A stretch of 64,000 nt of DNA, taken from positions 1-64,000 of the forward strand of contig NZ_AKJX01000089.1 of assembly GCF_000276605.1 (NCBI RefSeq), read 5' to 3'. Of the stretch, positions 61,717 through 64,000 are shown piece after piece. Origin of the DNA: Acidovorax sp. CF316 (GTDB lineage: Bacteria; Pseudomonadota; Gammaproteobacteria; Burkholderiales; Burkholderiaceae_C). The notes under the pieces are model-generated. The model ran no database searches and had not been told where the DNA came from. It saw only the letters and a program-made list of their open reading frames with translations. The translations under genes and the position numbers were made by a program. Position 1 is the stretch's first letter. Each line of letters begins with the position of its first letter.

Positions 61717-61766
61717 TGGGCGCACTGCCTACAATCGCCACCTGATCCCACTACCGCGAAGGAACC

Positions 61767-63266
61767 ATGGACGTAAAAGGGCGCTGGGCCGCAATGACCG
61801 ATGGCCTGCAGTCCATGGTGCAGTTCTTTCCTGGCGGGCATGAAGGACTGCTGACGACGGTCTCCGTCACCTGGAGCCTGTACATCGCGGTATTGGCGGT
61901 CTGGATCGTGCTGCAAAAGCGCCCCCCGGTTTCCACGCTCAGCTGGATCCTGTCGATGGCGCTGCTGCCCTTCGTGGGCTATGTGATCTATTACTTCTTC
62001 GGCCCGCAGCGGCTGCGCAAGCAGCGCATCAAGCGCATGCGCAGCCAGTCGGCGCTGTACGCCCATGCCGACTTCGCCAGCCTGCGCCAGACGGCCGCTG
62101 CTGCTCCCGAGGCCCTGCGGCAACTGGTGCTGCTGGGCGAGGCCAGTTGCGAGCTGCGCGTCTCCACCGCCACCCGGGTGGATCTGCTGGTCGACGGCGC
62201 CGAGACCTTCGATGCGATCTTCGACGCCATCCGCGCGGCGCGCCACCACGTGCACCTGGAGTACTACATCTTCGAGCCCGATGGCATCGGCACGGCCCTG
62301 CGCGACCTGCTGGCCGAGAGAGCGCGCCAGGGGGTGATCGTGCGGCTGCTGGTCGACGCCCTGGGCTCCAAGCGGCTGGGAAAGCGTTTCCTCGCGCCGC
62401 TGCTCGATGCGGGCGTGCAGGTGGCGTTCTTCCATGCCTCGCGCATCGGCCGGCGTGTGCGGCCCGTGATCAACTTCCGCACCCACCGCAAGATCGTGGT
62501 CTGCGACGGCGTCGTGGGGTTCACGGGCGGCATCAACGTCACCGACGAGGAAGACCAGCGCGCGCGGCGCGATGCCTACCACGACGTACACCTGCGCATC
62601 GAGGGCGGGGCCGTGCGCCTGTTGCAGATGACCTTCATGGAGGACTGGGTGTACACCACGGGCGAGGGCCCCGGTGCCGTGGCGCGCGAGAGCCGGCACC
62701 TGCTGCCCGCCACCGAGCCGGGCGACCACCCGGTGCAGATCCTCACCTCGGGACCGGACAACGCCAACGAGGCCATCCACCGCGTGTATGTGGCCGCCAT
62801 CCACATGGCGGTGGACCGGGTCTGGCTCACCACGCCGTATTTCGTGCCCGGCGAGCCGGCGCTCATGGCGTTGACCAGCGCGGCGCTGCGCGGGGTGGAC
62901 GTGCGCCTGCTGGTGCCCCGGCGCAGCGATTCCTTCGTGGTCAGCGCGGCGGCACGCTCCTACTTCGACGAGTTGATCGCCGCCGGCGTCAAGGTCTGGG
63001 AGTACACGGCCGGCATGCTGCATTCCAAGACCATGCTGGTGGACGACAACTGCGCCTTCATCGGCACGGCCAACTTCGACAACCGCAGCTTCCGGCTCAA
63101 CTTCGAGGTCTGCGCGGTGGTCTACGGGTCGGCGCTGGCTTTGCCACTGGCGCGCCAGTTCGAGGCAGACATGCGCAATGCCCGGGCTGTACCCACCCGC
63201 CGCCGCCAGGCCTTCGTGCCGCGCCTGTGCGATGCCACGGCGCGGCTGTTCTCGCCGCTGCTGTAG
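61767..63266 (+). CDS. cls: Cardiolipin synthase (phospholipase D family)
   Basis: This 499-residue membrane protein condenses phosphatidylglycerol to cardiolipin. Two N-terminal hydrophobic segments (about 27-50 and 55-80) are followed by a hydrophilic domain with two H-x-K-D motifs: HRKIVVCDGVVGFTGGIN and HSKTMLVDDNCAFIGTANFD. The phrase SWILSMALLPFVGYVIYYFFGP is typical of the ClsA-type N-terminus, and length is normal. An AAGGAACC site precedes the ATG at 61767. It follows the mocR gene by 50 bases but looks like a separate housekeeping gene. Confidence 0.93.
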   Translation: MDVKGRWAAMTDGLQSMVQFFPGGHEGLLTTVSVTWSLYIAVLAVWIVLQKRPPVSTLSWILSMALLPFVGYVIYYFFGPQRLRKQRIKRMRSQSALYAHADFASLRQTAAAAPEALRQLVLLGEASCELRVSTATRVDLLVDGAETFDAIFDAIRAARHHVHLEYYIFEPDGIGTALRDLLAERARQGVIVRLLVDALGSKRLGKRFLAPLLDAGVQVAFFHASRIGRRVRPVINFRTHRKIVVCDGVVGFTGGINVTDEEDQRARRDAYHDVHLRIEGGAVRLLQMTFMEDWVYTTGEGPGAVARESRHLLPATEPGDHPVQILTSGPDNANEAIHRVYVAAIHMAVDRVWLTTPYFVPGEPALMALTSAALRGVDVRLLVPRRSDSFVVSAAARSYFDELIAAGVKVWEYTAGMLHSKTMLVDDNCAFIGTANFDNRSFRLNFEVCAVVYGSALALPLARQFEADMRNARAVPTRRRQAFVPRLCDATARLFSPLL

Positions 63267-63277
63267 CCGCCGCCGGT

Positions 63278-64000
63278 TTAGCGCTGTACCTCGATGTCGG
63301 AGAGCACGCGCAGCAGGCCGCGGTTGACCTCCTCGAGGTCCATCTCCTGCGTCTCGCACAGGTGGCGGATGGCGCTGGCGTCGCCGGTCTCCAGCGCACA
63401 GGCCATCTGCAGGCTGGCGGCATAGGGGCCGGTGCGCAGCACGGTGGCGTCGTAGATGCGCTCGGACAACGGGATGCGGCGCAGGATGGTGCCCAGGGGC
63501 TCTTGCAGCAGCTCGTCGATCTGCGACAGCAGGCCGCACAGGTAGATCTCGCGGCGCAGGTCGTTCTCGATCCCGGCGTTGAGCAACTGCGTCATGAGCT
63601 TGGCGCGCAGCACCATGGACTCGCGCACGGGCAGCATGTTGGGGTCGGTGCTGGCATGGGGCAACTGGTCGGACAGCCAGCGCTTGATGGAGCCGTAGCC
63701 CATCATCACCAGCCCGCGGCGCAGCGAGTCGATGCCGGTGCGCAGGCCCAGTGCCGCCGAGTTGGTGTAGACCATGAAGCGGTAAGCCAGCAGCGGGTCC
63801 TCGCCCATGATGTCCTCGAAGGTCTCGAGCGACTGCTCCGCGTCGATGGCCTTCTGCAGCTTGGCGATCACGGCGTGCGAAGGTTGCTGGGGCGTGTGGC
63901 GCACGCTGTAGAGCACGTCCTCGGTGGGCCAGCCGGCCAGGGCCAGGGCATTGTGCTGGTCCAGGCAGTGCTCCATCAGGGCGCGGCTGGGAATGTTCTC
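63278..64000 (-). CDS. HDOD-domain signalling protein, partial (5' end beyond right edge)
   Basis: The frame is open from the right edge (64000) to the TAG/CTA stop region at 63278, giving about 240 residues of a longer protein. It matches the C-terminal HDOD domain, with LQKAIDAEQSLETFEDIMGEDPLLAYRFMVYTNSAALG, IDSLRRGLVMMGYGSIKRWL and REIYLCGLLSQIDELLQ. In two-domain relatives (YuxH type) a degenerate EAL domain precedes it, so a cyclic-di-GMP-linked or stress-signalling role is likely. A Met at 63976 lies in frame but is probably internal. Convergent with cls, 11 bases apart. Confidence 0.82.
   Translation of the reverse strand, partial: ENIPSRALMEHCLDQHNALALAGWPTEDVLYSVRHTPQQPSHAVIAKLQKAIDAEQSLETFEDIMGEDPLLAYRFMVYTNSAALGLRTGIDSLRRGLVMMGYGSIKRWLSDQLPHASTDPNMLPVRESMVLRAKLMTQLLNAGIENDLRREIYLCGLLSQIDELLQEPLGTILRRIPLSERIYDATVLRTGPYAASLQMACALETGDASAIRHLCETQEMDLEEVNRGLLRVLSDIEVQR

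Overview
The window is GC-rich bacterial chromosome that looks like a betaproteobacterium of the family Comamonadaceae (Acidovorax/Alicycliphilus/Delftia-like). This rests on protein character: a Bug-type solute receptor in two separate places, a paaG-I-K-A-B-C-D-E-R phenylacetate cluster, a LivM-LivG fusion and NhaR/TerC neighbours. Genus is inference. No rRNA, tRNA, CRISPR array, phage or transposase gene was seen. There are 60 substantial protein-coding calls, one 52-residue gene, one candidate leader peptide, and two genes cut by the window edges.

Region by region. 1-5351 (-): type II secretion genes gspE-F-G-H-I-J-(K), tightly overlapping and running off the left edge. 5578-7707 (-): priA. 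7708-9129: a gene-free 1.4 kb stretch made of an about 699-bp tandem duplication carrying four perfect and two consensus DnaA boxes, all in one orientation. With priA on one side and hemE on the other it is a candidate replication origin or DnaA-titration locus. 9130-15117: hemE, an MFS exporter, a MarR regulator divergent from a Bug receptor plus sulfatase pair. 15127-24178: the phenylacetyl-CoA pathway (paaN divergent from paaGIKABCDE-paaR), with a PaaR-type operator in the divergent promoter. 24304-30546: an ABC uptake system of the branched-chain/aromatic type (receptor, permease, permease-ATPase fusion, ATPase, second receptor). 30546-30920: a nested inverted-repeat element. 30939-33822: nhaR divergent from terC, a small membrane protein and a DUF2062 gene, with a proline-rich leader peptide ahead of terC. 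33832-38819: a Bug receptor, DUF2783 protein, flavin hydroxylase and unusual metallo-beta-lactamase-fold protein divergent from an IclR regulator, probably an aromatic-acid locus. 38816-50896: metY, CoA-binding protein, redoxin, DsbD-like reductase, a 1234-residue DUF748/AsmA-like protein, an alanyl-tRNA editing protein, DUF1569, a creatininase-family hydrolase and an aspartyl protease lipoprotein. 51001-60102 (-): a histidine phosphatase and then a compact run of eleven genes (PLP lyase, LysE, VOC, two PhzF paralogues, GST, aminotransferase, two cupins, EamA, LysE), divergent from a MocR regulator at 60250. 61767 to the end: a cardiolipin synthase and the 3' part of an HDOD gene.

How they work together: PaaK activates phenylacetate to its CoA thioester, PaaABCDE epoxidises the ring, PaaG isomerises the epoxide, PaaN handles the opened product, PaaI rescues stalled thioesters and PaaR is the likely repressor; the neighbouring ABC system may feed it. 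The MocR-linked run looks like an amino-acid-derivative conversion and export operon of unknown substrate. The most unusual DNA is the duplicated DnaA-box region, followed by the terC leader, the start-codon-trapping hairpin at 50895-50927 and the inverted-repeat element at 30.5-30.9 kb. Similarity statements come from reading motifs; no database search was run.
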